From: Alistipes sp. | Lineage (GTDB): Bacteria > Bacteroidota > Bacteroidia > Bacteroidales > Rikenellaceae | Direction: 5' to 3' | Length of the DNA: 64,000 nucleotides | Assembly: GCA_017558115.1 (NCBI GenBank) | Contig: JAFYWG010000061.1 | Location: 19,287 to 83,286, forward strand | Shown here: positions 35,157-44,737 of the stretch, piece after piece | Layout: the number at the start of each line of letters is the position of its first letter | Numbering within the stretch: position 1 is the stretch's first letter | Notes under the pieces: generated by a model | What the model was told of the DNA's origin: nothing | The model's database searches: none | What the model saw: the letters and a program-made list of their open reading frames with translations, nothing else | Made by a program: the position numbers and the translations under genes

Positions 35157-35188
35157 CAAAAGTATAGAAAAAAAACAAAAATTGCAAA
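35157..35188 (-). promoter_or_regulatory. Promoter of lipA-lipB-recJ
   Basis: Minus-strand TTTG (35185-35188), a 20-nt spacer and TACTTTTG (35157-35164). It places the start site close to 35152 and supports the 35129 start of lipA. Confidence 0.7.
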
Positions 35189-35284
35189 ATTTTTCAGTAA
35201 AATGTTGCGTAGCCCACAAAACATATTGTAAGAAAATGAAAAGCTGCATGTCTCAAACTTGCCTAAAAAGTGGGTAAGTAGATA

Positions 35285-35316
35285 TTTGGATTATAGATAT
35301 ATTATTACTAACTTTG
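35285..35316 (+). promoter_or_regulatory. Promoter of the DUF262 gene pair
   Basis: TTTG (35285-35288), a 20-nt spacer and TAACTTTG (35309-35316). It lies 28 nt before the first DUF262 start codon. Confidence 0.72.
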
Positions 35317-35344
35317 TTCCATAAGCGGATAAATAACCATAGCT

Positions 35345-36823
35345 ATGAGCCAAATCAAAGCAACAATAGAATCGGTCAACAACCTAATAGTAAAGAATGG
35401 GGAAATGAGTTTGAGTATTCCCCCCTACCAGCGACCCTATCGATGGAATAACAAGAATGTCAGACAGCTGTTAGAGGATATTCTTGTGAATAAAAGTGCG
35501 GGAAAGGAGAGGTATCGCATAGGTAGTGTCATACTATACAAGAATAGCGAAGAGAGCACGCTCGATATTGTTGATGGTCAGCAGCGTATAACCACATTGC
35601 TCCTATTGGCAAAAGCCATTGGGGATGATTCGTTTAACAGCCTGCTCTCTACACTTAAGTATAATCACAACGATTCGCGATACAACATTGTCCAGAACTT
35701 CAATTATATAAAAAAGTGGATAGATGAGCATTCGGCTCTAAAAGATGATTTTTGGCGCTATATAAAAGATAACTGCGAGTTTGTGGTGATTGTTGTGGAC
35801 GACCTCTCGGAGGCATTCCAGATGTTCGACTCTCAGAATGGTCGAGGCAAGGAGTTGGAGGCATACAATCTTCTCAAGGCCTACCACATTAGGGCGATGG
35901 AGCAGGACACGTATGAGCAGAAGGTGGCGTGCGACAAGCGCTGGGAGGCTGCCACAATGTACGATGCAACACCTACGATTGATGGCGATCCAAACATTGA
36001 TGTCCTAAAACAGATATTCGACGAGCAACTCTATCGAGGTCGCATATGGTCGAAGGGGTGTGAGGCACAGAAGCTTACAAAGGCCGATATAGAAGAGTTT
36101 AAGGGCTTTACAATTGATAAGAATCATAATATTTGCTTTCCTTTCCAGAACCCTTCTCTATTGCAATACCTAACAGAGAAGTTCTATAGGAACATTTTGG
36201 CCGGAACAATAGCAACGCAGCCGCGCTTCAACTATGGTGATGGTGAGAATATTGATCCATTTGTCAGCATCACGCAGCAGATTGTCAACGGTAAATCTTT
36301 CTTCGACTATGTGGAGACATATGTAGAGATTTACAAGCAACTTTTCATCCAACTCAAGGGCTTCCAATTGAAGGAGTTTAAGGCATTCTTCTATAAATAT
36401 TGCCTTAACTATGGTGCGGAGTTAAAGGAGTGTAAGGAGGAGTTATGCTTTAAGCCTAAGGGCTATGCGAATCGTTCTGGCGACAAATATCTGCTCGAGG
36501 CATACAAGACTGTGGTAATGCTACTATTTGATAGGTTTGGCGAGAGTGGCTTGAATAGATATTATGAGGTGCTATACAAGCTCATCTATGTCGAGCGAGT
36601 GGTTTCGAGCCAGGTGCGTAGTGATAGTGTCGCTAAGTTACCAATACCTATCATTGCGAAAATCAATCAAGCTCAAAACTTGGCGGACCTAATAGCGTTG
36701 GAGAATATGTGGGAGGATAGGTTTAAGGAGGCTAAGGTATTGATTGCTAAACCATCACATAAAGACATCAAGAATATTGATGATATTAAAAAGTTATTGG
36801 GATTTACGTCTGAAAATAAATAG
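35345..36823 (+). CDS. DUF262 protein without a nuclease domain
   Basis: The protein has 492 residues. The N-terminal DUF262 domain shows IPPYQRPYRW (about 25-34) and IVDGQQRITTLLLL (DGQQR at 77-81), the ParB/Srx-like nucleotide-binding signature found in GmrS. A DSQNGRGKELEAYNLLKA segment follows near residue 165, typical of the same family. The C-terminal half is helical and lacks the His/Asn pattern of DUF1524 HNH nucleases. It is followed after 8 nt by a second DUF262 gene that does carry that region. Relatives belong to type IV restriction (GmrSD) and other phage-defence systems; the specific role is inferred. Confidence 0.82.
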   Translation: MSQIKATIESVNNLIVKNGEMSLSIPPYQRPYRWNNKNVRQLLEDILVNKSAGKERYRIGSVILYKNSEESTLDIVDGQQRITTLLLLAKAIGDDSFNSLLSTLKYNHNDSRYNIVQNFNYIKKWIDEHSALKDDFWRYIKDNCEFVVIVVDDLSEAFQMFDSQNGRGKELEAYNLLKAYHIRAMEQDTYEQKVACDKRWEAATMYDATPTIDGDPNIDVLKQIFDEQLYRGRIWSKGCEAQKLTKADIEEFKGFTIDKNHNICFPFQNPSLLQYLTEKFYRNILAGTIATQPRFNYGDGENIDPFVSITQQIVNGKSFFDYVETYVEIYKQLFIQLKGFQLKEFKAFFYKYCLNYGAELKECKEELCFKPKGYANRSGDKYLLEAYKTVVMLLFDRFGESGLNRYYEVLYKLIYVERVVSSQVRSDSVAKLPIPIIAKINQAQNLADLIALENMWEDRFKEAKVLIAKPSHKDIKNIDDIKKLLGFTSENK

Positions 36824-36831
36824 TTAGCATT

Positions 36832-38766
36832 ATGGCAATTGAAAATTTAGAGAAATCATCTGAGAATTTAGAAAAGAGTATCGCTGAGATATTCGATGCT
36901 AACAGTAGATATGTCATTCCGCTATATCAGCGTAACTACGCTTGGGGTGAGGACCAGATCGAGGCGCTTTTCCAAGATATATATGAGGCGTGGAACTCAA
37001 AGACGGATCAATACTATTATATCGGTAGTTTGGTTGTCTTGAAGCGTCGTAATGGTGACTACGAGGTTATCGATGGTCAGCAGCGTCTTACCACCTTGTC
37101 GTTGCTTACAAAGATGCTTGGCATTAGCACTAAGCCTGTGCTAACCTATGAGTCTCGCCCCGAGGTTGAGAGATTCTTCGAGGAGTTTTATGCAGGGGTT
37201 GAAATATCTCAAACGTCACAGACCTACTATCTGCGTGAGGCGATAGATATCATCAAAAAAGCTAAGATTGATGTAGGTGGCGCTGAAAAAGAAAATGGGT
37301 TTGAGAAGTTGTGCGAAATCAAAGATTATCTCGAACATAAAGTGATACTTGTCAGGGTTGAAATACCCGAAGATACGGACGTTGCATCATACTTCGAGAT
37401 AATGAACAATCGTGGCGAGCAGCTGCAAAAGCATGAGATTCTAAAGGCGCGATTGATGAATGTCTTGGACGAAAAGTATCACGCAGAGTTTGACCTTATC
37501 TGGACGGCGTGCTCCAATATCGACACCCCTATCCAGCAGTGCTTTGTTGCTACCGATAGAGCAAAATACTTTGGCGAAGAGTATAATACATTCTGCTTTA
37601 ATGGGTTGACAGAGTGTGGAGAGAATCCTAATGATGTGGAGAGTGGCGATACGCAGCCAACAACGATTGACGATATCCTTAAAGCGGAGAAGATTCAAAA
37701 GGACGAAAAGCGCGATGACGCATACAAGAATAGCGATAAGATAAGCTCTATTATAGACTTCCCCAACTTCTTGATGCACGTGCTAATGCTATATGCAAAG
37801 AAGGAGTCACATAAACAAGAAGTCAAACTTAACGAGAAATTCCTTTTATTATGTGCTGATGAACTATTTGGCAAAACGCCAAATAAAGACATGGTTAAAG
37901 GGTTTATAGCATTGCTATTTAAGTGTAGAACTCTCTTTGATAGATATGTTATAAAAGTAAAGGGTGTGCAAGATGATGAGGAGTTTAAGTGGGTATTGAA
38001 TAAACCTAATAAAGGTGTATATAGTGACAAGGTTTCAGTCAAGTATGATAGTAATACGTATGGTGACACTCCGCAGCAGTCGCACGTCATTATGGCGCAA
38101 TCGATGTTGCAGGCGACATTCCGTCAGCGTATCTACAAAAATTGGCTGCAGAATCTCCTTGAGCATCTCGATAAGCAAGACTGCGCACTCCATGAGATTA
38201 AGGCGGAGAGCATACTCAAATGCCTCCACAAACATATGAAGAATCATTTTGACGAGTTGAAACTAAAACTAAATTTCGATGAAGAGATAGGGCTGCAGGA
38301 TGGTCAGAAATATAAGTGTCTGAATATGGGTGTGAATACGCCGCATTTTCTGCTTAATTTTATAGATTACCTCTATTGGGTTGAGTATATAGTGAAGCCC
38401 TCATTAGAGGGAAAGAGAGATCCACGCAGAATTGAAAACTTCGAGTTCCGTTATTATAACTCTGTTGAGCACCACTTGGCGCGTAAAAAGGCAGAGGAGA
38501 AAAAGTTGGAAGGTATTGTAGATTGCCTCGGTAACCTCTTTATGATTAGCAAAAATGCCAACTCTCGCCTTAGTGATAGAGATGTGAAGGAGAAGGTGGA
38601 GATGTCGAAAGATGGCAAGATGGGCGCAAATAGACAGATTATATATAAGACGACTAAGGATAATAATTACAATTGGGGTGAGCGCGAAATCAAAGCCCAC
38701 TATGAGGAGCTTAATCAATTATTGAAAGATGAAAATATAGATACACTTCTAAAGTTAGGGTGTTAG
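36832..38766 (+). CDS. DUF262-DUF1524 protein (GmrSD-like)
   Basis: The 644-residue protein has an N-terminal DUF262 domain with IPLYQRNYAWGEDQIEALF (about 29-47) and VIDGQQRLTTLSLL (DGQQR 81-85). FEIMNNRGEQLQKHEILKARL follows (near 190). The C-terminal region resembles DUF1524, an HNH/His-Me finger nuclease: SVEHHLA (about 544-550), LGNLFMISKNANSRLSDR, then Lys-rich helices. In GmrSD the two parts cut glucosylated hydroxymethylcytosine DNA after NTP binding. Canonical DUF1524 has a clear HxxP-type motif, which is less clear here, so nuclease activity is likely but unproven. It is transcribed with the preceding gene. Confidence 0.82.
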   Translation: MAIENLEKSSENLEKSIAEIFDANSRYVIPLYQRNYAWGEDQIEALFQDIYEAWNSKTDQYYYIGSLVVLKRRNGDYEVIDGQQRLTTLSLLTKMLGISTKPVLTYESRPEVERFFEEFYAGVEISQTSQTYYLREAIDIIKKAKIDVGGAEKENGFEKLCEIKDYLEHKVILVRVEIPEDTDVASYFEIMNNRGEQLQKHEILKARLMNVLDEKYHAEFDLIWTACSNIDTPIQQCFVATDRAKYFGEEYNTFCFNGLTECGENPNDVESGDTQPTTIDDILKAEKIQKDEKRDDAYKNSDKISSIIDFPNFLMHVLMLYAKKESHKQEVKLNEKFLLLCADELFGKTPNKDMVKGFIALLFKCRTLFDRYVIKVKGVQDDEEFKWVLNKPNKGVYSDKVSVKYDSNTYGDTPQQSHVIMAQSMLQATFRQRIYKNWLQNLLEHLDKQDCALHEIKAESILKCLHKHMKNHFDELKLKLNFDEEIGLQDGQKYKCLNMGVNTPHFLLNFIDYLYWVEYIVKPSLEGKRDPRRIENFEFRYYNSVEHHLARKKAEEKKLEGIVDCLGNLFMISKNANSRLSDRDVKEKVEMSKDGKMGANRQIIYKTTKDNNYNWGEREIKAHYEELNQLLKDENIDTLLKLGC

Positions 38767-38855
38767 CATAACAAAAATAACTCAACGTGGCTATCGAGCT
38801 ATACTCTATAATATTGACACGACTACGTTTACACAACGACAAAACACAAACTAAT

Positions 38856-41800
38856 ATGAGAAGATTATTAACTTTAACGCTATTAGTCTCGTTCATGGGA
38901 CTATGGTCATGTGCCTACGATGACACCAATATCTGGGAGAGGGTCAATGACCACGAAAATAGAATTAGTAAACTTGAGCAGCTCTGCAAGGAGATGAATA
39001 ACAACATCTCTGCCATGCAGACCATTCTGGAGGCTGTGCAAAATAACGATTACATTACGAGTGTAACCCCTATCGAGGTAGATGGCGAGACTATCGGCTA
39101 CACCATCACATTTACCAAGTCAGCCCCCATCACTATCTACCACGGCAAGGATGGTGCAGATGGTAAAGATGGTGCAGATGGCAAGGATGGAGCTGATGGC
39201 AAGGATGGTTACACCCCCATTGTTGGCGTACGTCAGGACGTTGACGGCATCTACTATTGGACTCTTGATGGCGAGTGGCTCACCGACGAGCAGGGCAACA
39301 AAATTAAGGCTGTAGGCATTGATGGTGCAGATGGTGCAGATGGTGCAGATGGCGAGGATGGCAAGGATGGTGCCGACGGTGCTAATGGTGAGGATGGTAA
39401 GAATGGTGAGGATGGAGCTAACGGCAACGATGGCAACGATGGCAATGATGGCATCACCCCATTGCTCAAAATCGAGAACGACTACTGGTATATCTCTTAC
39501 GACGATGGCAGCACATGGCATGAACTTGGCAAGGCCAAAGGCGAGGATGGCAAAGATGGCAAGAACTACTGTGAGTTCTTCGAGGATATAACCGAGGATG
39601 AAGAGGAGGTTGTCTTTACGCTTGTTGATGGCACGGTCATTCGCGTGCTTAAGGATAAACCATTCAGCTTGGAGCTTGAGACCGACCGCTTTGAGTACTC
39701 TACAGGCATGACCTATCATATCGGTTTTACCATCACTGGCGCTACTCTCGATACCGTTATCGAGGTTATCCCATCGAATAACTTGCGTGCATATGTAAGC
39801 AACTACAGAATCTATGATGGCGTTGCTACGGGCGATATCGTTGTTGAGATGCCCAAGGCAATCCTTGAGTATGCCACCGTTGCCGTTATCGTTAGCGATG
39901 GTCGCAGCAAGGTTATCATGAAGGCTATACACTTCGATTATGATGGTAGCGAAGATATCGAGAGTGGCATTCTCTATGTTACCAATGGCGAGGCGTTCAA
40001 CTTCCCCAAGGAGGGTGGCGAGCTTCAAATCGACATCCAGACCAACATCAGCTATCGCGTTGAGATCGACCCCAACATCCAGGAGTGGCTTAGCATCGCT
40101 GATACGCGTTCAACACTTCGTGAGGAGTCTCTAACGCTCTATGCAACAGAGAATACTGGCATCTACCGCCACGGCTTCATCTACATTGTAGACGTCTCTA
40201 ACAACCATATTGTAGAGACTATCTACATTTCGCAGAACTCCGACGAGGTCTACTACGAGGAGGTCATCCTCTTCCACGAGACATTCAACAGCTATATGGT
40301 TTCAAACTTCGATATCAATAAGGATGGTGTTGTTACTCGTCTCGAGGCTCTTGAGGCTGTAAACATCACTGTTCCCTCCACTGTCGCCGACCTCAGTGGC
40401 TTGGAGTACTGTGTGAACCTCAAGCACCTCAACATCAGCAATAATAGCAAAGTTACGTCACTCGATACCTCGACATTTGCGCTTCTCGAGTCGCTCAACA
40501 TATCGCGCTCGTCAATTGCAACTATCGACCTTAGTCGCAATCCTCTTTTGAAGAGCTTTAACTGCTCAGGTTCAAAGGTTTCGGCTGTCGATCTATCGGC
40601 TAACAATAAGCTCGAGACAATCGACTGTTCGTCGCTTGGCTCTCTCGCCAACAACACCCTTATCCTTGAGAATCACCGTAGCTTGACAACGCTAAATTGC
40701 AGCAATAGTAAGTTTACGATGCTCAATATTTCGGGCTGTCCCGAGCTTTATGAACTCAACTGTAGCACCAACTCTATCACCGAGCTCGACATTACAAAGT
40801 CTCCAAAGCTCGAGGTTCTCACAATGAACAACAACGCCATCTATGAGCTTGACTTGAGCAAGAGTGTAGAACTCCGTAAGTTTAATTGCTCATACAACCA
40901 GCTGCGCTCTTTGGATCTTCAGGCTTGTATGAAGCTTCATGAGTACAACTTCGACCGCAACCCCTTGCAGATATTGAATTTAGGCTCTGTGCCACGACTT
41001 AAGAGTGTTAAGGTGCAAACATACAATTCTACTGACTATGACTTTGCAATTAGCGGTTTGGAGATTGAGTCTTTTGAAGTATCAAATATCGGCGACGATT
41101 ATTTCAAGAATATTATTTTTGATACACCCAACATCAAAAGTGTATATGTAAGTAGTTATTCGGGTACTGATATTGACTTCTCGTCTATACCATCTGTAGA
41201 GACCATCAAATTGGATGCCAAGAATGTTTACAACATTGATATAACCAAAAATTCAAATTTGAAGAGTTTTGAGTTCTATGGAAGTAGTAACCCAAATATC
41301 AAGAAGATAGACTTCTCTTACAACTCTGAACTTACAAGCGTTAAACTTACTCATTGTGGTATCACGGGCCTTGATCTCTCAAACAACTTGAAGGTGACAG
41401 ATGTGAAACTTTTAGCTAAAAATTGTAAGTATATTAATTTGGGATATAATCCTGTGCTTAAGGAACTTGATCCACTACTTGATGGTAGTGGCATGTATAA
41501 CCCCAGTAATGAGCATGACGACCTTATAGTTATAGCACCGCTACTTGAGTCGCTCACTTTGACTGAGTGTGGGGGTTATGTAGATGTTACGGCATGCCCA
41601 AATCTTACATACTTGAAGATTTCACCCGACGCTCATACAACTACTATGCAGGCGCTTGACTTGAGCAATCAGACAAAACTTCAATCACTTGTACTCGAGT
41701 ATCAGCCTAATATGCCCGAACTGCAGTTGTGGCATTTGGCGAATCTTGAGAGTGTAACCATCACCGGTTGCCGTGGTTTGAGTAATCTCGACTTGTCGGG

Positions 41801-42269
41801 ACTTAAGAACTTGACAAGTGCAACAATCAGCAGCAACGATAACATGGCAGAACTTAACTTGAAGGATTGCCCAGCACTAACAACGCTCAAATGTTATAAC
41901 AATAAGATGCTTACCGAGCTTAACCTCAAGTTCTGTCCTGCTATCACAGGACTTACCTGCTACGGCAATAGCAAACTCTCTGTGTTAGACGTCAGCGACT
42001 GCGTAGTGCTCGAAACCCTTGACTGCTACTCTATGCCTATTGAGAAGCTCGATTTGAGCAACAACCCATTGTTGACAACGCTCAAATGTTATTCGACACT
42101 GATTGAGAGACTTGACGTGAGCTGCTGCCCATTGATAACAAGTCTCGACTGTAGTCCTAATGACAATCTTACAACGCTATATATGGCCGAGGGTCAGACA
42201 ATCGGTTGGATTAACAACAATAGAAATAATAGTTACATCCCCGAGACTACGGAGATTGTGTACAAATAG
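38856..42269 (+). CDS. Surface lipoprotein with collagen-like, BACON-like and leucine-rich repeats
   Basis: I use the ATG at 38856 (1137 residues), which gives a lipoprotein signal (LWSC, Cys19); the longer frame adds 23 unlike residues. A short coiled coil (about 26-62) is followed by a Gly-x-Asp collagen-like tract (97-118) and a second (155-199, 15 triplets), with DGIYYWTLDGEWLT-type modules between. A third short tract lies at 229-236. A BACON-like beta domain follows (about 370-465). From about 500 to the end are degenerate leucine-rich repeats of the LxxLNxSxNxxxxxLD type. Such proteins are exported to the cell surface and probably bind ligands. It follows the DUF262 pair by 89 nt; a functional link is unproven. 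Confidence 0.85.
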   Translation: MRRLLTLTLLVSFMGLWSCAYDDTNIWERVNDHENRISKLEQLCKEMNNNISAMQTILEAVQNNDYITSVTPIEVDGETIGYTITFTKSAPITIYHGKDGADGKDGADGKDGADGKDGYTPIVGVRQDVDGIYYWTLDGEWLTDEQGNKIKAVGIDGADGADGADGEDGKDGADGANGEDGKNGEDGANGNDGNDGNDGITPLLKIENDYWYISYDDGSTWHELGKAKGEDGKDGKNYCEFFEDITEDEEEVVFTLVDGTVIRVLKDKPFSLELETDRFEYSTGMTYHIGFTITGATLDTVIEVIPSNNLRAYVSNYRIYDGVATGDIVVEMPKAILEYATVAVIVSDGRSKVIMKAIHFDYDGSEDIESGILYVTNGEAFNFPKEGGELQIDIQTNISYRVEIDPNIQEWLSIADTRSTLREESLTLYATENTGIYRHGFIYIVDVSNNHIVETIYISQNSDEVYYEEVILFHETFNSYMVSNFDINKDGVVTRLEALEAVNITVPSTVADLSGLEYCVNLKHLNISNNSKVTSLDTSTFALLESLNISRSSIATIDLSRNPLLKSFNCSGSKVSAVDLSANNKLETIDCSSLGSLANNTLILENHRSLTTLNCSNSKFTMLNISGCPELYELNCSTNSITELDITKSPKLEVLTMNNNAIYELDLSKSVELRKFNCSYNQLRSLDLQACMKLHEYNFDRNPLQILNLGSVPRLKSVKVQTYNSTDYDFAISGLEIESFEVSNIGDDYFKNIIFDTPNIKSVYVSSYSGTDIDFSSIPSVETIKLDAKNVYNIDITKNSNLKSFEFYGSSNPNIKKIDFSYNSELTSVKLTHCGITGLDLSNNLKVTDVKLLAKNCKYINLGYNPVLKELDPLLDGSGMYNPSNEHDDLIVIAPLLESLTLTECGGYVDVTACPNLTYLKISPDAHTTTMQALDLSNQTKLQSLVLEYQPNMPELQLWHLANLESVTITGCRGLSNLDLSGLKNLTSATISSNDNMAELNLKDCPALTTLKCYNNKMLTELNLKFCPAITGLTCYGNSKLSVLDVSDCVVLETLDCYSMPIEKLDLSNNPLLTTLKCYSTLIERLDVSCCPLITSLDCSPNDNLTTLYMAEGQTIGWINNNRNNSYIPETTEIVYK

Positions 42270-42326
42270 TAACATCTCTATTTAGTAATAGAATGAAGTT
42301 GTCTAACATGTTATACAACTTCTTAC

Positions 42327-42368
42327 AAAAACGGGTCTGTCCAACAATAAAGTGGACAGACCCGTTTT
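42327..42368. terminator. Strong bidirectional terminator
   Basis: AAAACGGGTCTGTCCA (42327-42342) pairs perfectly with TGGACAGACCCGTTTT (42353-42368). It lies between the LRR gene and the convergent GH97 gene. Confidence 0.88.
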
Positions 42369-42538
42369 ATTTCGGGATTATACACATAAGACTTGTACCG
42401 ACTACGTCATTCTATATTTGCAGGAGCAAAGCGACTGTGGGACTCTCCTCGCAGTCGACAAGCGACAACGTACATAGCGTATTGTCATTGAGGAGATGCT
42501 TCGCTCCGCTCAGCATGACATTCAGAGTGTGGTGTTAC
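42369..42538. repeat. Dispersed palindromic repeat, copy 1
   Basis: Starts with TTTCGGGATTATACACATAA, similar to copy 2 at 50951. It continues with GTCATT...GGAGCAAAGCGAC-GTGG-ACTCTC (about 42403-42450), a form of the widespread GTCATTGCGAGGAGCGNAGCGACGTGG palindrome. A second palindrome, TGTCATTGAGGAGATGCTTC (42483-42502) followed by GCTCCGCTCAGCATGACA, occurs before the GH97 stop codon. Such repeats occur in many phyla. No gene is present. Confidence 0.55.
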
Positions 42539-44611
42539 TTACTCTGCCTTCAAACTTATAGCGAAGCCGCCGCCGGGGGCCATGACTATATTTAGTGTGT
42601 CAGCGGATGTAACGTCTGCCTGCTCAATAATATAGTCTGTAGGGTTGGTATCCCAGCTGGCGTTGTTGCCATCGCGGTAGAGGGTTGCACGGTAGGTGCG
42701 GTCGGCGTCGAGGAAGTCGAGCGACAGGCTCACCTCGCGGCGCTCGCCATCGGTGATGCCACCCACGTACCAGTCGTCGCTATACTTATCCTTGCGTGCG
42801 GTGACGACATAGTCGCCAATCTCGCCATCCAAGCACTTCGTCGTTGCCCAGTCCACAGGGACATCGCGGATGAATTGTAGGGCATCGTCGTGCTCGCGGT
42901 AGTTCTCGGGGAGGTCGGCAGCCATCTGTATGGGGCTATAGAAGACAACATATTGTGCCAACTGGTGTGCAAGCGTAGAGTTCACAAAGAAGGTGTAGTC
43001 ATACTCGGTGTTTACCGAGCCGTCGGCCGTAGCCGCAGCCTTGTTAATAGTATTATGGTAGCGGAGGTCGAAGATGCCTGGCGTGAAGTCCATGGCTCCG
43101 GCTACGTTACGTGTGAAGGGCAGTGTGGGGTTGTGGTCTATGCAGTTGCCGGCATTCCATGCGTGCCACTCCTGGCCGCGCATGCCCTCGGCCGACATAA
43201 GGTTGGGGTAGGTGCGGCAGATGCCCGTAGAGTGTATAGGCTCGTGGATGTCGATACATAGCTTGTGGCGTGCGCCATCCACCACGGTGCGGTTGTAGTG
43301 GTCTACCATCTCGCGGTCGTAGTGGTTGAGTCCCTCGATGCTGCCCACATATCCCGTCTTGACGTTGTTCACGCCGAGAGCCTCGTAGAAGGTGTAGGCA
43401 TCCTCCATCTGTAGGTCGTAGTTGCTGACGTTGGCATATGTCTCGTGGTGGCCTATAAGCTCCACGCCACGTGCCTCGGCATAGCGGCAAATATCCTCGA
43501 TGTCGAAGTCGGGGTATGGGCGCGAATAGTCGAAGCGCTCACCCCAGCCCCAGCCTACGTTCCAGCCCTCGACGAGCACACCGCCAAAGCCATTCTCCGC
43601 AGCAAAGTCTATATACTTCTTGACATTCTCGGTTGTCGCAGAGTGGGGGTACTTGCCCTCCATATCCCATATTGAGACCTTGAGGTGCATCTCCCACCAT
43701 ACGCCGACATACTTCATGGGTTTAATCCACGATGTATCCTCCAACTTGCAGGGCTCGTTGAGGTTGAGTACCATCGATGACTCTACCAGTGTGCCCACTC
43801 TGTCGCCTACGATTATGGTGCGCCAGGGTGTAGAGAAGGGTAGCTCCACGTGGCTCTTAACATCGTCGTTGCCAGATAGTTCCGTGGTAAATGTGCGCTC
43901 TTCGGCATCGAAGGCGAGGGCCATGCCTGGGTATGACCATAGCGCCGCCTCATGTAGCGCGATGTAGTTGCCCGCGGGGCTCTTCATGGCCACGGGTGTA
44001 GCCACGCCACACTCTAAAATATCCTTCACACGACCCGCCGATTGCTGCATGGTCTCAGGGGTGATGCCCGACAGCGGTGTGTGCATATAATTAAACTCAG
44101 CATCGTCGTCGCTGCCCGCCATCCAGTGTGCCATGCAGTCCGAGGCCATGCGGAACTCGGTAGCCTCGCCGTAGATGTCGCACTCACCCTCGCCATGGAG
44201 TGTGTAGCGTAGTGCCACGCCATCGTCGAAGGCACGAAGGGTGATGTCGATGCTCTCTCCATCGCTATTCTGTAGCGTTACAACCAACTCGTTGTAGTGG
44301 TTCGCAATCTCGGCATACTGACCCCATACGGGCTCCCACACCTCGCTGAAGGTGCTACGCTGGGTCTCCACCACCTCAAGGCCCTCGTCGAACTCGCCGC
44401 ACGATGTTGCGATGCTGAGCTTCGAGGGTGCTATAATCTCCTCGCTGGCGAAGGTCACGCTGTATAGCGCCTCGCCCTTTTCGTTAACCTCGAATGTCAC
44501 CTCGGTGCGTCCGTCGGGAGATTTTAGGCTCTCGCCACCCGATTTACTCTCTATTGTCGCGCAGCCCATCAACAACACAATGGCCGCCACAACCGATGCT
44601 ATCCTCTTCAT
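42539..44611 (-). CDS. GH97 alpha-glucosidase-like lipoprotein (SusB type)
   Basis: The 690-residue enzyme has a lipoprotein signal (LLMGC, Cys16). An N-terminal beta-sandwich (about 25-270) precedes the catalytic barrel (about 290-590) and a C-terminal beta domain. Barrel motifs include WWEMHLKVSIWDM, GVLVEGWNVGWG, HHETYANVSNYD and DIHEPIHSTGICRTYPNLMS, followed by EGMRGQEW. The Glu in DIHEP matches the base position of inverting SusB-type alpha-glucosidases (HEAVRPTG in SusB). Retaining alpha-galactosidases of GH97 have a different residue there, so I prefer an alpha-glucoside substrate. No sus genes surround it. Minus-strand TACATTTG (44639-44646) may be its -7 box. Confidence 0.9.
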   Translation of the reverse strand: MKRIASVVAAIVLLMGCATIESKSGGESLKSPDGRTEVTFEVNEKGEALYSVTFASEEIIAPSKLSIATSCGEFDEGLEVVETQRSTFSEVWEPVWGQYAEIANHYNELVVTLQNSDGESIDITLRAFDDGVALRYTLHGEGECDIYGEATEFRMASDCMAHWMAGSDDDAEFNYMHTPLSGITPETMQQSAGRVKDILECGVATPVAMKSPAGNYIALHEAALWSYPGMALAFDAEERTFTTELSGNDDVKSHVELPFSTPWRTIIVGDRVGTLVESSMVLNLNEPCKLEDTSWIKPMKYVGVWWEMHLKVSIWDMEGKYPHSATTENVKKYIDFAAENGFGGVLVEGWNVGWGWGERFDYSRPYPDFDIEDICRYAEARGVELIGHHETYANVSNYDLQMEDAYTFYEALGVNNVKTGYVGSIEGLNHYDREMVDHYNRTVVDGARHKLCIDIHEPIHSTGICRTYPNLMSAEGMRGQEWHAWNAGNCIDHNPTLPFTRNVAGAMDFTPGIFDLRYHNTINKAAATADGSVNTEYDYTFFVNSTLAHQLAQYVVFYSPIQMAADLPENYREHDDALQFIRDVPVDWATTKCLDGEIGDYVVTARKDKYSDDWYVGGITDGERREVSLSLDFLDADRTYRATLYRDGNNASWDTNPTDYIIEQADVTSADTLNIVMAPGGGFAISLKAE

Positions 44612-44638
44612 ACTCTTAGGTTTAAAAAGTTAATTAGG

Positions 44639-44646
44639 CAAATGTA
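44639..44646 (-). promoter_or_regulatory. -7 promoter box for the GH97 gene
   Basis: TACATTTG on the minus strand, 28 nt before the start codon; the -33 element is weak. Confidence 0.45.
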
Positions 44647-44680
44647 GGAAAAATTGTGGGATGTGCAAAATGGTAGGTAC

Positions 44681-44710
44681 AAAAAAAATAGTGCCCACAA
44701 TGTGGACACT
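44681..44710 (-). terminator. Terminator of the Cys-rich lipoprotein gene
   Basis: Minus-strand AGTGTCCAC pairs with GTGGGCACT (44702-44710 with 44690-44698, one G-U pair), followed by a run of eight T (44681-44688). Confidence 0.75.
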
Positions 44711-44737
44711 ACATTTTTGTGAGATGTTGTAGAGTAA

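Noticed and set aside
35130-35249. Longer N-terminus for LipA
   Set aside because: The extra 40 residues are unlike LipA, and the complete promoter at 35157-35188 lies inside that region.
39144-39452. Short regular repeats that could suggest a CRISPR array
   Set aside because: The repeats are in frame, code for Gly-x-Asp triplets, and lack unique spacers of constant length.
39120-40028. 302-codon minus-strand frame opposite the collagen-like tract
   Set aside because: Its Ile/Ala/Thr repeats are just the complement of the Gly-Asp repeat DNA; the plus-strand lipoprotein is well supported.
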